Below are positions 17,878-29,000 of a stretch of 64,000 nt of DNA, in pieces. Origin of the DNA: Pauljensenia sp902373545 (GTDB lineage: Bacteria > Actinomycetota > Actinomycetes > Actinomycetales > Actinomycetaceae); assembly GCF_041432775.1 (NCBI RefSeq), contig NZ_JAPWAG010000006.1, forward strand, positions 58,604 to 122,603, in the 5' to 3' direction. The notes beneath the pieces were generated by a model. The model searched no databases, was not told where the DNA came from, and saw nothing but the letters and a program-made list of their open reading frames with translations. The position numbers and the translations under genes are program-made. Numbering within the stretch: position 1 is the first letter of the stretch; each line of letters starts with the position of its first letter.

Positions 17878-20800
17878 TTAGCTCGCTGAGCGCTGCCACT
17901 GACCGGAATCAGAGAAGTAGTACCACGTGCCGTTGATCTGCATCCAGCCCGTCACTAGAGTGCCGCGCACCGGGTTGAAGTAGAACCAGTCGTCGCCCAC
18001 CTTGGCCCAGCCGGACGCCATTGCGCCGCTGGTCGGATGCAGGTAGTACCAGCTTCCGCGATCGACCAGCCATCCGGTGGTCATCGCGCCGCTGACCGGA
18101 TCCGTGTGGTACCAGGATCCACCGGCGAACACCCAGCCCGTGGCGAGCGTGCCGCGGCCGGGGGTCAGGTAGTACCACGCGGCCCCGTCGCGCACCCAGC
18201 CCGTTGCCATCGCGCCGTCGGCGGGGCGCAGGTAGTACCAGGATCCACGGTCGTAGTACCAGCCGGTCCGCATGGCGCCGGTGGTCGCGTCCAGGTAGTA
18301 CCAGGTGCCTCCAACTGAGGCCCAACCGGTGGCCTGGGCGCCCGAGGGGGTGTGGTAGAACCAGGAACCAGCTTCCTTGACCCAGCCGGTACGCATGTAA
18401 CCGGAGCTATCGAAGCGATAGGTGGCGCCGTCGATCGCCAGCGTGACGCCCTTCGGGTAGGAGCCATCGGCGTAGCTGTACCACCAGCCCTGCGCGTCGC
18501 TCACCCACGTGCCGGCGGGCACGGTGGGATTCGGCGCGGGTTCGGGAGCGGGCTCCGGATCGGGCATCGGCGAGCCGTCCAGGGTCACCTCGCGCTGGGC
18601 GGGGTTCAGGCCCCAGTCCCAGGCGATCAGGTGAGAGGACACGGGGGCCGCGCCCTCGTTGCCCTTCTCGGCCCAGGCACGGTTCAGGTCGGCGACGGGT
18701 ACGTTGACGTGGTAGCGGTGGGAGCCGTCGGCCTGGATCTCGCCGTCGCCCTCAAGGAGCTGGCGGTAGTACCACGCGCCGTCGGCGTCAGCGCGCAGCT
18801 CGATGCCGGCCAGCGGCGAGGCGTCGGTGACGTCGAAGGAGAGCGTGCGCGCACCCTCGTCGCCGGTGACCGTCGCGTTGGAGATGACGGGTGCGCGGGT
18901 GTCGAGCGTGAACTCGTAGCGCATCTGCTGCGTGGTGGACGAGGGGCCGTCCGTGGCAGCTTCGAGTGTGAGCGTGTAACGCCCGTCGGGCAGTTCCTTG
19001 CCGCCCTCGTCCACACCGTCGAACACGGGGTCCTCGCCGGTGAACTCGCCCGGCTTGGTGTAGCCGGTTTCCAGGTCGTACAGGGACTTGCGCACCCGGG
19101 TCAGCTCGTAGGAGCGCACGCTCACCCCGGCCTCGTTCGTGTAGGTGGCGTTCATGCGGGGCACGGAGCGCAGCATGCCGGTGCGCGGGGCGATCGTGTT
19201 GGGCGCGCCCGGGGCCTGCGAGCGCGAGGCGACCAGTCGCGTCGGGTCGACGGTGACGACTGAGTTGTAGTCCTGCTTCTCGGCCAGGGGGTTGAGCCCA
19301 CCCAGCGGGATCTCGGTCTCGGTGTCCATCAGCGCGGAACGGTAGACGTGCGCGGGGCGAGTCTCCTCGTCGGACCACAACTCGTCGAAGATCGCGGGCG
19401 CGCCCCAGGACCCGTAGAAGCCCAGGTAGGGAACCGTCAGGTCGGGGGCCCCATCGGCACTCGTGAAGGTGATGGCCCCGTCGATGAACGTCCCCTCGGG
19501 GGCATGAGCCGACGCGTACGAGGCGAACTCGGCTTCGGGGGTCACGGTGACGGTCACGGTGGCGCTGGAGGAGGCGGGGACCGTCACGGAGTCTGAGGAG
19601 AAGGCCAGGGTGATGCCCTGTCCCGCCCAGTTCTGCGAGTGCTCCATGAACAGGCCTTCCTCGACGACCTCGGAGAGGGCTTGGCCGCCGAGCGTGTAGG
19701 TGTGGGCCTGCGCGGACAGGTTCGTCAGCTGCACCTGGAAGGTCCATCCCGTGGTGCCGTCACCCAGGTCGGCCTTGGGGCGCGAGGGGTTGGCGCTACC
19801 AACGACGCTCGGGTAGACGGACGAGGTCGTGGCTGCCACCGCGTCGACCTCACCTGCGCCGACCTTGCGCGGGGAGTAGAAGGTGCCGTCCCCGAGCTCG
19901 ATGTCGACCAGCGGGTGGGCGGTTCCCATGATGAGGTTGGTGACGACCGCGTTCTTGTCTGCGGCGCTCATGCTCGCGAAGGCCGGGTCGGAGGCGATGC
20001 GCTGGCGCACGAGGGCGGAGATGCCCGCGACCTGCGGGGAGGCCATCGAGGTGCCGGACAGGCTCGCGTACTCGCCTCCCAGGATCGCGGAGGTGATGTT
20101 GCCGCCGGGGGCTGCAACCTCGGGCTTGAGGGTCAGGTCCGGGGAGACGCCCCACGCGGAGAACTCGGAGGCGGCGGGGTTGGGCGAGGCCAGGACGATG
20201 CCCGAGTGGGTGACGGTGACGTAAATGTCGCCGCCCTTCGCGTCGCGTACCGCCTCGTCGAGCAGGTCCTTGCTCGCCTTGGTGATGGTCACCGTCGGCA
20301 GGTCGCGGGCTGCCCCCGTGATGGCCTGGTAGGGGGTGTTGGACTCCTCAGTGTCGGCGATCATCAGGGCGGCCGGCGGCGGGGTGGCCTTGAGCAGGTT
20401 CTCGGCCTTGAGCTCGTCGGTCATGGGGATGTCGCCGTGGGTGTCGATGCCGCCCTTGTCTTCCAGGACGATCGCGTCGGACAGGTCGTAGCGGTTCGTT
20501 TCCCAGTAGCGCTGGACTTCGTCGCTTCCGCCGAAGGATGCGTGGACGATCCGGTAGGTCTTTTCGGGTATGTCGCGCAGGCTGGGCACGGGTTCGCCGT
20601 TGCCGTCGATGGCGGTGGCGTAGGGGATCTTGTGGTCGCCGAGGCGCACGTAGGGCAGGGTGTCCTGGCTGTCGACCGAGGCGACGGCCAGGTTGGACTT
20701 GTAGGAGGCGGGTTCGCCGAGCGTGCCCGTGTCGGGGTCGGAGGCGAAGGGCTTGTTCTGGCCCGAGTTGTTGCCGTAGGCGTTGGAGAAGGCGTTGCCG

Positions 20801-21804
20801 GACGCGGCGTTGACGGTGATGCCGGCGTGTGCGAGCGCCTTGTAGACGTCGGCGAAGATCGAGCCGGCTTCGCTGCTCATGCCGGAGTCGTCGCCCAGCG
20901 AGATGTTGATGACGTCGGGCTTGATGATGAGGGCGTCGTCGAGGGCGGCCAGCAGGGCGTCGTCAGACATGGCGCCGTCGGCGTCGTGGACGACTTTGGC
21001 GACGATGAGCTGGGCGTTGGGCGCGGTTCCGCGCACCTCGCCGCCGTTGGCGGTCGCGATGGCGGCGACGTGCGTGCCGTGGGACATGTCCTTGGTGGAG
21101 GTGGGCACGACGGTGGCGTCGTTGTCGGCGTAGTCGTAGGCGAAGGGGATCTTGTCGGAGACCCACGCGCCGGCGGATCCGTGGGGCAGGCTGGGCGTCA
21201 GGGATGCGACGTCCGCCTGGTTCATGCGGATGGCGGAGGCATCGAGGGCGCCGGAGAAAGCGGGGTGGGTGATGTCCAGTCCGGAGTCGATGACTTCGAT
21301 GACCTGGTGTTCACCCTTGTGGGTGGTCTGGTTGGCGCGGGTCATTTCGAGCGCGGCGGCGTTCTTGAGGACGGGGACACCGGCGGGCTCCTCCCCTTCC
21401 GCCATGGCTGCGATGGTGCGCGAGGCGAAGGCGGCTTTGACGCCGCTGGTGGCCTGGATGGCGCCGAGAGTGGAGGCGGGCGCCTGGAGCGCGAAGCCGT
21501 CCATCGCATGGCTGTACTCGCGAAGCGTCGTGACGGTGGCGCCGGGAAGAGCTTGCGCGACGGAGGCGGCAATGCGGTCGTGGGCCTCGGCGCGGTTGGT
21601 CCCGTCCTGAAGCTGGACGATGATGGTGGCCTGCTCGTCGGCCGACGAGGCCTGGGCCGGGTTCGCGGGTTGCGCGAAGGCGGTGGTACCGACGGATGCA
21701 TGGCCTGCCCCGTCCGCTGCGAGCGCAGCTGGGACGGCGAGGGTTGACATGCCGAGGGCACCGGCGGTCATCAGCGCGAGTGCCGATGCGTGGCGGTAGG
21801 TCAT
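17878..21804 (-). CDS. Secreted subtilase (C5a-peptidase-like) with nine wall-binding repeats
   Basis: 1308 residues. Signal peptide MTYRHASALAL...AALA, I9-like propeptide (~58-135), S8 domain with Asp173 (VIDSG), His242 (HGTH), oxyanion Asn337 (SGN) and Ser586 (GTSMASPQVAG): all catalytic residues present. A PA-like insert lies between ~440 and 540. After the catalytic domain comes the Fn3-like domain of C5a peptidases, an Ig-like segment, a short Pro-Glu linker and nine aromatic wall-binding repeats (~1095-1308, WYYL..TGAMATGW type), the most in the array. It lacks the BIG2 and leucine-rich parts of its larger neighbours and is the leanest active protease of the set. Confidence 0.92.
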   Translation of the reverse strand: MTYRHASALALMTAGALGMSTLAVPAALAADGAGHASVGTTAFAQPANPAQASSADEQATIIVQLQDGTNRAEAHDRIAASVAQALPGATVTTLREYSHAMDGFALQAPASTLGAIQATSGVKAAFASRTIAAMAEGEEPAGVPVLKNAAALEMTRANQTTHKGEHQVIEVIDSGLDITHPAFSGALDASAIRMNQADVASLTPSLPHGSAGAWVSDKIPFAYDYADNDATVVPTSTKDMSHGTHVAAIATANGGEVRGTAPNAQLIVAKVVHDADGAMSDDALLAALDDALIIKPDVINISLGDDSGMSSEAGSIFADVYKALAHAGITVNAASGNAFSNAYGNNSGQNKPFASDPDTGTLGEPASYKSNLAVASVDSQDTLPYVRLGDHKIPYATAIDGNGEPVPSLRDIPEKTYRIVHASFGGSDEVQRYWETNRYDLSDAIVLEDKGGIDTHGDIPMTDELKAENLLKATPPPAALMIADTEESNTPYQAITGAARDLPTVTITKASKDLLDEAVRDAKGGDIYVTVTHSGIVLASPNPAASEFSAWGVSPDLTLKPEVAAPGGNITSAILGGEYASLSGTSMASPQVAGISALVRQRIASDPAFASMSAADKNAVVTNLIMGTAHPLVDIELGDGTFYSPRKVGAGEVDAVAATTSSVYPSVVGSANPSRPKADLGDGTTGWTFQVQLTNLSAQAHTYTLGGQALSEVVEEGLFMEHSQNWAGQGITLAFSSDSVTVPASSSATVTVTVTPEAEFASYASAHAPEGTFIDGAITFTSADGAPDLTVPYLGFYGSWGAPAIFDELWSDEETRPAHVYRSALMDTETEIPLGGLNPLAEKQDYNSVVTVDPTRLVASRSQAPGAPNTIAPRTGMLRSVPRMNATYTNEAGVSVRSYELTRVRKSLYDLETGYTKPGEFTGEDPVFDGVDEGGKELPDGRYTLTLEAATDGPSSTTQQMRYEFTLDTRAPVISNATVTGDEGARTLSFDVTDASPLAGIELRADADGAWYYRQLLEGDGEIQADGSHRYHVNVPVADLNRAWAEKGNEGAAPVSSHLIAWDWGLNPAQREVTLDGSPMPDPEPAPEPAPNPTVPAGTWVSDAQGWWYSYADGSYPKGVTLAIDGATYRFDSSGYMRTGWVKEAGSWFYHTPSGAQATGWASVGGTWYYLDATTGAMRTGWYYDRGSWYYLRPADGAMATGWVRDGAAWYYLTPGRGTLATGWVFAGGSWYHTDPVSGAMTTGWLVDRGSWYYLHPTSGAMASGWAKVGDDWFYFNPVRGTLVTGWMQINGTWYYFSDSGQWQRSAS

Positions 21805-21839
21805 GTGAGTCTCACTTCGTTCGTGACTGTGGGATACGA

Positions 21840-21862
21840 GCCAGGCGCGTGACGCGCCTGGC
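21840..21862 (-). promoter_or_regulatory. 5' leader hairpin of the 17878-21804 gene
   Basis: GCCAGGCGCG (21840-21849) pairs perfectly with 21853-21862 around a 3-nt loop, about 36 nt upstream of the ATG. Such a stem in the untranslated leader may stabilise the mRNA or affect initiation. No other gene of the array shows one here. Confidence 0.5.
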
Positions 21863-22311
21863 CAATTATCAGCAATTTCTCTCAGTTGTGCAGTATGCGT
21901 TGCGGAAAACCAGGGTTATAGAGATCAGTCCCCCGCGTGGCGGACAGGCATAACCGGCTTCAAGGTGGCGCTGTTGGCCGTACAGGTGGATGCCTGGGCC
22001 CCTTTACTGCGCAGGTTAACCCGATAGGTGGAGCGTGGGCAGGGCCGCCCACGCTCCACCTATAGGGCCCAGCTGTGCATCATCGGGCTAGTACTGCCAC
22101 ATCTCGGGCCCAGGTGACACAGACAGTCAGCACAGAACCACCCGCCCAGCGACAATTCGTTCGACCAACACGATTTGCCCATCCTCATAGTTGGTCCCAA
22201 TCAACTAAAACACCGACTTTCCCGCACCACCACACCGAAAAGTCACCCCACCAGCAACACGTAGTGTCCTATAACCCGAAGACCACCGCGATCACCCCAT
22301 CCGGTGGCCAG
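21863..22311. other. Intergenic region between 17878 and 22541 genes, with long hairpin 22024-22063
   Basis: Nothing coding recognised. ATAGGTGGAGCGTGGGC (22024-22040) pairs perfectly over 17 bp with 22047-22063, a strong bidirectional terminator-like stem. The stretch 22080-22300 is featureless A/C-rich sequence. Confidence 0.6.
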
Positions 22312-22475
22312 CGCGCAGATACGCCGAGGGGTCGACCGTGCGGTCGACCCCTCGGCGTATCCCATCAACACAGTTCACGTTCTCCCAGATGACTCCTCAC
22401 AACGATTCTCGTCGGCATCTCCCGGGCCCGAGTGGCCCGTGCCGTATTCCCTTGTCATGACACCTACTGTAGGGA
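22312..22475 (-). repeat. Dispersed structured repeat, copy 2
   Basis: Same element as 11209-11410 and 46963-47165. Here the terminal stem is a perfect 20 bp (22318-22337 with 22342-22361) with a 4-nt loop. Compared with copy 1 it restores pairing at the mismatched position (C to T opposite A), evidence that the stem is selected. Because the 22541 gene has no separate hairpin, this stem may also be its terminator. Confidence 0.65.
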
Positions 22476-22540
22476 TCGAGTCTGTGCAGAGCACCGGGGC
22501 GTCCTGTGACAACGCTGGGATCATGCGTTGGCGCGGGGCA

Positions 22541-25500
22541 CTAGTGGATCCACTTGCCGGTGTCGGAGAAGTGGTACCAGGTCAGTCCGATCTTGACCCA
22601 GCCGGTGACCATGATGCCGTCGGCGGGGTTCAAGTAGTACCAACCGTCGTAACCGTGGTACCACCCCTTCACCATTTTTCCGGTGGTGTCGCCCAGGTAG
22701 TACCAGTGAGAGCCATCCTTGAACCAGCCCTTGACCATTGCGCCGGTGACGGGGTCCAAGTAGTACCAGTTGTCCTTGTCCTGCACCCAGCCGGTGACCT
22801 GCTCGCCCGAGGAGGAGTGGTAGTACCAGTGGTTGTAGTAGTAGGTCCAACCGGTGTGCATGTAGCCGTCACCGTTGAAGCGGTAGATCTTGCCGTCGAT
22901 GACAACTGAGGTGCTGCGGGCGTAGGTGCCGTCCGCGTAGGCGTACCACCATCCGAAGATGTTGTGCCTCCACGTGCCAACGCCCGTGGCCGCGTTGACG
23001 TCGAGGGTTCCTCCCACCTCGACCGCCACGCTCACCTCGGCGCTGACCTGGGTCACGTCGCGGGCCTCAACGCGCAGGGACCTGGCAGCCCCGGTGGGCG
23101 TCCAGGAGAAGGTCAGGGACGAGGCCGCCTCACCGTCGCCGCCCATCGCCGTCCAGTCCTGCACGACGGTCTCGGCGCCGCCCGTGCCGACCTGGATGAC
23201 GCGCAGCTCGCGCCCCTGAGCGATGGCGCCGCTCACGGTGGCGGTCATCTGCACAGGAGCACCCACGGCGCCGCTCCAGCGAACCCCGTCCCCGGCCTCG
23301 TCAATGCCGGTGCCGGACAGCGAGATTGACGCGGGCACGTAGGCGTGCAGGTGGGACAGGTCGATACCTTCCTTGACCAGCTCAGCCTTCGCGACCTCCC
23401 AGGCGGGCGACCCCTCGGCGGCGGCCACGTAGACCTGCGCGTCGGACTTGTATCCCTCAGAGGAGAAGGGGTCGAGCTGGAAGGTGGTGACGGTCGAGGG
23501 CAGGACGATGATCCTGGGGCCCTTGCTGCGCACGTCGACGCGCGTCATCCCCTCGCCGAAGAACGCGGTTTCGATGCGCCCGTTGGAGGGCTCCCCATCG
23601 GTGTAGTACTCGCCGTTGATGCCGCCGCGCACGATGAGGTGACGGGGCGCCAGGTTCTCGCGCGTGGGCATGAAGAGTTCTCGCGTGTTCTTACCCAGGA
23701 TGACGGTGTCCAGTCCGGTGTTCTGAACGCCGCGCACGACCTCCAGGGACTCGGGAAAGTCCATGTCCACCAGGTTCGTGCAGCCGTAGAAGGCCGCGTA
23801 GTCGATGGTTGTCAGCCCTTCGGGCAGGGTGACGCGGGAGAGCGAGCTGGCCCCGTCGAATGCCAGGGAGCCGATCTCCTTCGTGCCCGCGGGGACCTCG
23901 AACTCGGCACCGGGCCTGGCCGGCGGGTAGAGGGCAAGGCGCTGCCCACCCTGGTCGTACAGGACCCCGTCGACCGCCTTGAACGAGGCATTGGCGGGGT
24001 TGACGGTGATGGTGGCCAGCGCCGTATTCCCACTCAGCGCCGCGTTTCCAATGGTGGACAGGCCCGCTCCCACGTGCACCTCGGTGAGCGAGGTGTTGTT
24101 TGAGAACGAGGAGTTTCCGATGGAGGTGACGCTATCGGGCAGGGTGAGGGAGGTCAGGGCGGCGCCCGTGAAGGCGTTTTGAGAGATCGTCGTGAGACGG
24201 CCGAGGTCGGGACGCAGGTTCAGCTCGCGCAGATTCTTCGCATAGATGAACGCGCCGTCGGGCAGGGTCTTGATGCCACCCACGTCGAGGCTGGTCAGCT
24301 TCTCCATGTTGGAGAACGCCCACGTGTCGGCGCTTTCAACACCATCGGGCAGCGTCAGGGACGTCAGCTCCGCATACGAAAAAGCCCATGCACCGATGTC
24401 ACGCAGCGACGAGGGCAGCGTGAGGGTCGACAGCTTCGCGCCATAGAAGGCCTGGCGCTCGATCGTGTCGGTCCCATCCAGGACCGTGTAGGTCCCACCG
24501 GGTGCCTTGGAAGCGGGGTAGGCAACCAGGTGCGAATGATCCTTCGTGTACAGGACCCCGTCATGGCTGGAGTAGTTCGTACTGGCCGCATCCACCTCGA
24601 TGGCCTCGAGCTGGTAGGAACCCAGGAACGCATCGGTCAGCTGGCCCTCGTCAATGTTGGGGCCCAGGTGGATGGTCTTCACCCTTCCCATGTTCTGGAA
24701 GGACTCGTAGATCGTGCGCACGGAGCGAGGCAGCCTCAGGTGCTCGATAGCCGTTCCACCGAACGCCTGGTCACCGATCTCGGTGAGCTGAGAGGGGTGT
24801 TGCTCGTCATCCTGGAAGGTGATCTCCTTCAGGCCGCTGCCATAGAAGGCCCTATCGTCGATCGAGCGCACGCTGGCGGGAACCCACACCGTGTCGAGCG
24901 ATATGGAAGAGAAATCAGGGCCGATACCAGTTACGCCCTCGGGGATGACGACGTTCTTGTCCTTACCCTTGTAGGAGGTGAGCACGCCGTTGTCGTCCGT
25001 GATGAAGTCGCCGCGAGGATCGGGCTGGACGGTCACGGAAATCGTCGCAGTCTTCGTCTGCCCCGACGAGTTCGTCACTTTCGCGGTGAGCGTGCCGGTG
25101 CCGGGCTGCTCGTAGGCCACCAGATCGATAGCCGTCGGGCTCTTGGCCTCGTCGATCCTTCCCAGCGAGGACGGGGTGAAGCTCCACGTGATGTCGCCGT
25201 CGTGGAGGGAGGGAGCCAGGAGCGCGTTGACGGACTCGACGTGGTTGAAGATCATCGTCATCTCGGGGACGGACAGTTCGATGCCGACATCCTCGGAGAC
25301 CTCCCGGACCTGGACCGCGGCCGTGGAGGTCAGCGTTGCGTCGTCCTTGTCGGTCACGGTGATCGTTGCGTCACCGACTCCCACAGTGCCGACGTGGCCC
25401 TCCTGATCCACGGTCACAACCGAGGGATTCGAGGACGTCCAGACGACGTGGTTGGGATAGGCGGGGCCGGAGTCGTAGGACGCATCAAAGGTAAAGGACT

Positions 25501-25711
25501 GGCCAAGGGCCACGGCCGTCGACTTCGGCCATACGTACAGCGCCGTCGTCGGCACCCCGATCGTGGGGGCGAGCGTCGTCGCGGGCTGGAGGGAGCTGGT
25601 CGCGGCCGCCGCGCCAGCCCCTGCGGCGGATGCTGGGGATACGCCGAGGGCCGTCAGCGCCAGGGCGCCGACAGCCGCCAGCGCCACCGCGCAGAACTTT
25701 CGATGGGACAT
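22541..25711 (-). CDS. Secreted BspA-type leucine-rich protein with Ig-like domains and wall-binding repeats
   Basis: 1056 residues, no protease domain. Signal peptide MSHRKFCAVAL...SPASAAG. BIG2 Ig domain (~57-137, WTSSNPSVVTV), a second Ig (~137-230), then BspA-type leucine-rich repeats (~237-743) recognisable by repeated 'TIGDxAF...LTSLTLPDSV' units, an Ig-like domain beginning ISLSGTGIDEAG (~790-903), and six wall-binding repeats (~910-1056, no proline linker). BspA repeats in oral bacteria and protozoa mediate binding to host matrix proteins or other cells; that role is plausible here. Domain order equals the C-terminal two thirds of the 2004- and 2228-residue subtilases, so it looks like a protease-less derivative or the donor of that half. 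Confidence 0.9.
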   Translation of the reverse strand: MSHRKFCAVALAAVGALALTALGVSPASAAGAGAAAATSSLQPATTLAPTIGVPTTALYVWPKSTAVALGQSFTFDASYDSGPAYPNHVVWTSSNPSVVTVDQEGHVGTVGVGDATITVTDKDDATLTSTAAVQVREVSEDVGIELSVPEMTMIFNHVESVNALLAPSLHDGDITWSFTPSSLGRIDEAKSPTAIDLVAYEQPGTGTLTAKVTNSSGQTKTATISVTVQPDPRGDFITDDNGVLTSYKGKDKNVVIPEGVTGIGPDFSSISLDTVWVPASVRSIDDRAFYGSGLKEITFQDDEQHPSQLTEIGDQAFGGTAIEHLRLPRSVRTIYESFQNMGRVKTIHLGPNIDEGQLTDAFLGSYQLEAIEVDAASTNYSSHDGVLYTKDHSHLVAYPASKAPGGTYTVLDGTDTIERQAFYGAKLSTLTLPSSLRDIGAWAFSYAELTSLTLPDGVESADTWAFSNMEKLTSLDVGGIKTLPDGAFIYAKNLRELNLRPDLGRLTTISQNAFTGAALTSLTLPDSVTSIGNSSFSNNTSLTEVHVGAGLSTIGNAALSGNTALATITVNPANASFKAVDGVLYDQGGQRLALYPPARPGAEFEVPAGTKEIGSLAFDGASSLSRVTLPEGLTTIDYAAFYGCTNLVDMDFPESLEVVRGVQNTGLDTVILGKNTRELFMPTRENLAPRHLIVRGGINGEYYTDGEPSNGRIETAFFGEGMTRVDVRSKGPRIIVLPSTVTTFQLDPFSSEGYKSDAQVYVAAAEGSPAWEVAKAELVKEGIDLSHLHAYVPASISLSGTGIDEAGDGVRWSGAVGAPVQMTATVSGAIAQGRELRVIQVGTGGAETVVQDWTAMGGDGEAASSLTFSWTPTGAARSLRVEARDVTQVSAEVSVAVEVGGTLDVNAATGVGTWRHNIFGWWYAYADGTYARSTSVVIDGKIYRFNGDGYMHTGWTYYYNHWYYHSSSGEQVTGWVQDKDNWYYLDPVTGAMVKGWFKDGSHWYYLGDTTGKMVKGWYHGYDGWYYLNPADGIMVTGWVKIGLTWYHFSDTGKWIH

Positions 25712-25973
25712 CTGGACCTCACTGAGTTAACTAATGGATGAAGGAAAACGCGCGCTGCTTTGTGGCGAAATCCTCGTTTAACACTAGTATGGCTTCCCCT
25801 CAAACGGGCACGATAATGAGACATTTTCTCAGCATGTGTCAAACATGTGATGCGTTTAAATTCAGCATTTTTCACCCAGCTGATAACAATCCATCACGCC
25901 GTCACAAGCGGCTTCACAAGTGCCCTTGCGGGATCGTCGCAACACGCCAGTGCAGGCCTCACTCCAACAAGGA
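25712..25973. promoter_or_regulatory. Upstream region of the 22541-25711 gene
   Basis: AT-rich promoter-like DNA; GTGAGG precedes the ATG. CACATG/CATGTG boxes near 25830-25850 (GCATGTGTCAAACATGTG on the plus strand) resemble the TGTCAA-type boxes upstream of other array genes. Nothing coding. Confidence 0.4.
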
Positions 25974-26006
25974 GGGCGGGGCCGACCATACGGTCAACCC
26001 CGCCCA
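25974..26006 (-). terminator. Terminator of the 26023-29343 gene
   Basis: GGCGGGG..GACC pairs with GGTC..CCCCGCC, with a 2-bp internal mismatch, 17 bp beyond the stop. Confidence 0.7.
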
Positions 26007-26022
26007 CGTCGCATTCGACGTT

Positions 26023-29000
26023 TTATTCGACCCACTGGCCGGATTCTGAGAATCGATACCACGTCACACCGGAGAGCACCCAGCCGGTAGCCATCGTGCC
26101 GGACCCGGGCGTCAGGTAGTACCAGGAGGCGCCCTGCTTACTCCACCCGGTCACCATCGCGCCACCCGTCTCACTCAGGTAGTACCAGGAGCCACCCTCC
26201 TGGAGCCAGCCCGTCACCATCGCACCCGTGCCCGGGGCAAGGTAGTACCAAGAGACGCCATCGAGGATCCAGCCGGTCGCCTGGGCCCCCGAGGGCTGGT
26301 GGAAGTACCAGGCGCCACGCTCGAAGACCCACCCGACACGCATGTACCCCTCGGCGTCGAAGCGGTAAATCTGGCCAGCGATCGTCACGGCCGCACCGGC
26401 CGGGTAGGAGCCGTCTGAATAGCGATACCACCAGCCGCGAGCGCCCCACACCCACTCCCCCATGTGGTGCGCGAGCTCGGGGCTCGTCGTCGGCTCAGGG
26501 CTCGGGGCAGGCTCGGGGCTCGGTACGGGGCTGGGCTCGTCGTCGAAGGCCGGGGCGGGCTTCGCCTCGTTCGCAGGATCGGGCTCCTCGTTGGGCACCG
26601 GAAGCGCAATGGGCGGCAGAACGTGGGTGACGACAACTGTCATCGGCACCGATCGAATCAGGCCGGTGGCGTCGCGAGCGTCGACGCGCACCAAGGCATC
26701 CTCGGGGGCCGGAGTCCACGCGTAGGACGCGGTAGCGAAGCGCCCATCCGTGCTTGCCACCATCGCGCTCCAGTCCTGCAAGACCGTCTCACCGCCATCC
26801 TCGCCGACGCGAACGACGCGCACCTCACGCCCGGAGGGCACGCCTCCACTCACGGCGATATCAACGCTCACCGACGCGCCGAGGGACGCGGTGAGCACGT
26901 ACCCCTCCCCGGCCTCGGCGATGCCGGTGCCCGACAGGGACAAGGTGGGACTCTCGAGCGACACCAGGCGCGAGGCGTCGTAGCCGGCGGCCTCCATCGC
27001 GGATTGCGTGACCGTCCACGCCGAAGAGCCCTCGACGTCGGCCACGTAGATGGTCGTGTCTGCCTTGAGGGCCTCGTCCATGCTCGCGGCGAGCGTGACC
27101 TCCTCGGCGCTGGAAGGCAGAACGAGGACGCGCGGCACCTCCTGCTGGAAGGAGAATGACGTCATCCCGTCGCCGAAGAACGCGCTAGCCGGGCGATCCC
27201 CCGTGTTCTTGCCGGCGGAATGGAAGGAACCGTTGACACCGCCACGAACGATGATGTGGCGCGCGAAGCGCTGGCCGTGGGCGACCATCGACAGTTCGCG
27301 CACCTGCGTGCCCATGTCGATGGTGTCCAGGCCTGTGCCGACCAGGCCTCGGGCGACCTGCACCGAGTCCGGGATGGGCATGTCTGTCAGCTTGTCGCAG
27401 CCGCTGAACGCGTCGTCGTCGATAGTGATTAAGCCGTCGGGCAGCGTGACGCGTTCAAGCCTGGCACTGTTCTCGAAGGCACCCGCCCCGATCGTCGCCG
27501 TGCCCGGAGCCACCGTGGCCGCGCTCGCGGGGGTGGCGGGGGCGAATCGGACCAGGGCCTGGGACGAGGAGTCCGTGTGATAGAGGCCGCCGCCCTCGAC
27601 GAAGAACGAGGAGTTCGCGGGGCTGACACTCAGGGTCGCCAGGGCGTCGTCGCCGCCCAGCGCGTAGTCGCCCATCGAGGACAGGGATGCCCCCACGTGG
27701 AACGAGGCCAGGGCGCCGTTCTGGGAGAAGGCCTCCACGCCCACGGTTGACACCGTGTCCGGTAAGGTGATCGAAGGGTCTGAGATTCCAACGAAAGCGC
27801 CTTCGTCCACGGTCCGCAGGGTGCCCAGGTCGGGGCGGAAGGTGACGTCGCTGAGGGCCGCGTCGTAGCGGAAGGCGTTGGAGGAGACGGCGGTGGCGCC
27901 GCCCAGGTCAACGCGGGCCAGCTTCGGCATCTGCCAGAAGGCGGAGGCCCCCATCGTCTCAAACGCGTCGGGCAGCGTCAGCGACGTGAGGGCAGCGCCC
28001 TCGAAGGCCTGCTTGCCCACGCGGCGCAGCGTGTCGGGGAAGGTCACGGAGCTGACCTGCGCACCCAGGAACGCCAGGTCGTCAACGTCTGTGGTCCCCG
28101 AGACGACCTCGTAGGAGCCGCCCGCGTTCTTCACCGCGGGGAAGGCAATCAGGTGCGAGCGGTCTTCGGAGTAGAGAACGCCATCGACACTCTCGTAGTG
28201 CGGGTTGCCCGCGTCGACACGGATGCTACCCAGCGCGGGGGTGGAAGCAAAGGCACCCACCAGCTGACCCTGCTCAACAGCAGGGCCCAGGTCGATCGAG
28301 GCCAGGTTCACCATGTCGACGAAGGCGTTGGTGTCGATCGTCGTCAGCGAGCGGGGCAGCGTCAGAGCGGACACTCTCGTGTGGGTGAAGGCGCGGCTTC
28401 CAAGCTCGACAAGCTGGGAGGGCACGTCCGCGTCATCCTGGAAGGTGACGGCCTCAAGGCCGCTGCCATAGAAGGCCTCGTTGCCGATGCGGCGGACACT
28501 CGCGGGGATGTGAACCGTCCTGACGGTGGCCTCGGAGAAGGCGCGATCCCCGATCGCGGTGACGCCCTCGGGGATGCTCACGTCCGTATCGGTCCCCCGA
28601 TAGGAGATCAGTTCGCCCCTCTCGTCCATGACGAAGTCGCCCGAAGCGTCGGCCAGGACCTCAACGGGGATCGTCATCGTCTTACTCTGACCAGCCGGGG
28701 TCGTGACGCGAGCGGTGAGGGTGCCGGTTCCCGCGCTCCCGGCGGGGTGGAAGACGGCTGTCGGCGCGCCTTCGTCTGGGGCGATGGTGCCCAGCGTGGA
28801 CGGGCTCAGCGTCCACTGGACGTGACCGCCGTGCAGCGAGGGGGCCAGGAGCGCGTTCAGGAAGACGGGCTCCCCGGCGATGGAGACCAGGGACGCGGCG
28901 GACAGCTCGATCCCGCGTTCCTCCGTGACAGCGCGAACGATGATGGGCACGGCCGTATTGAGGGAAGGATCTGAGCGATCACGCACGGACAGCGTCGCCT

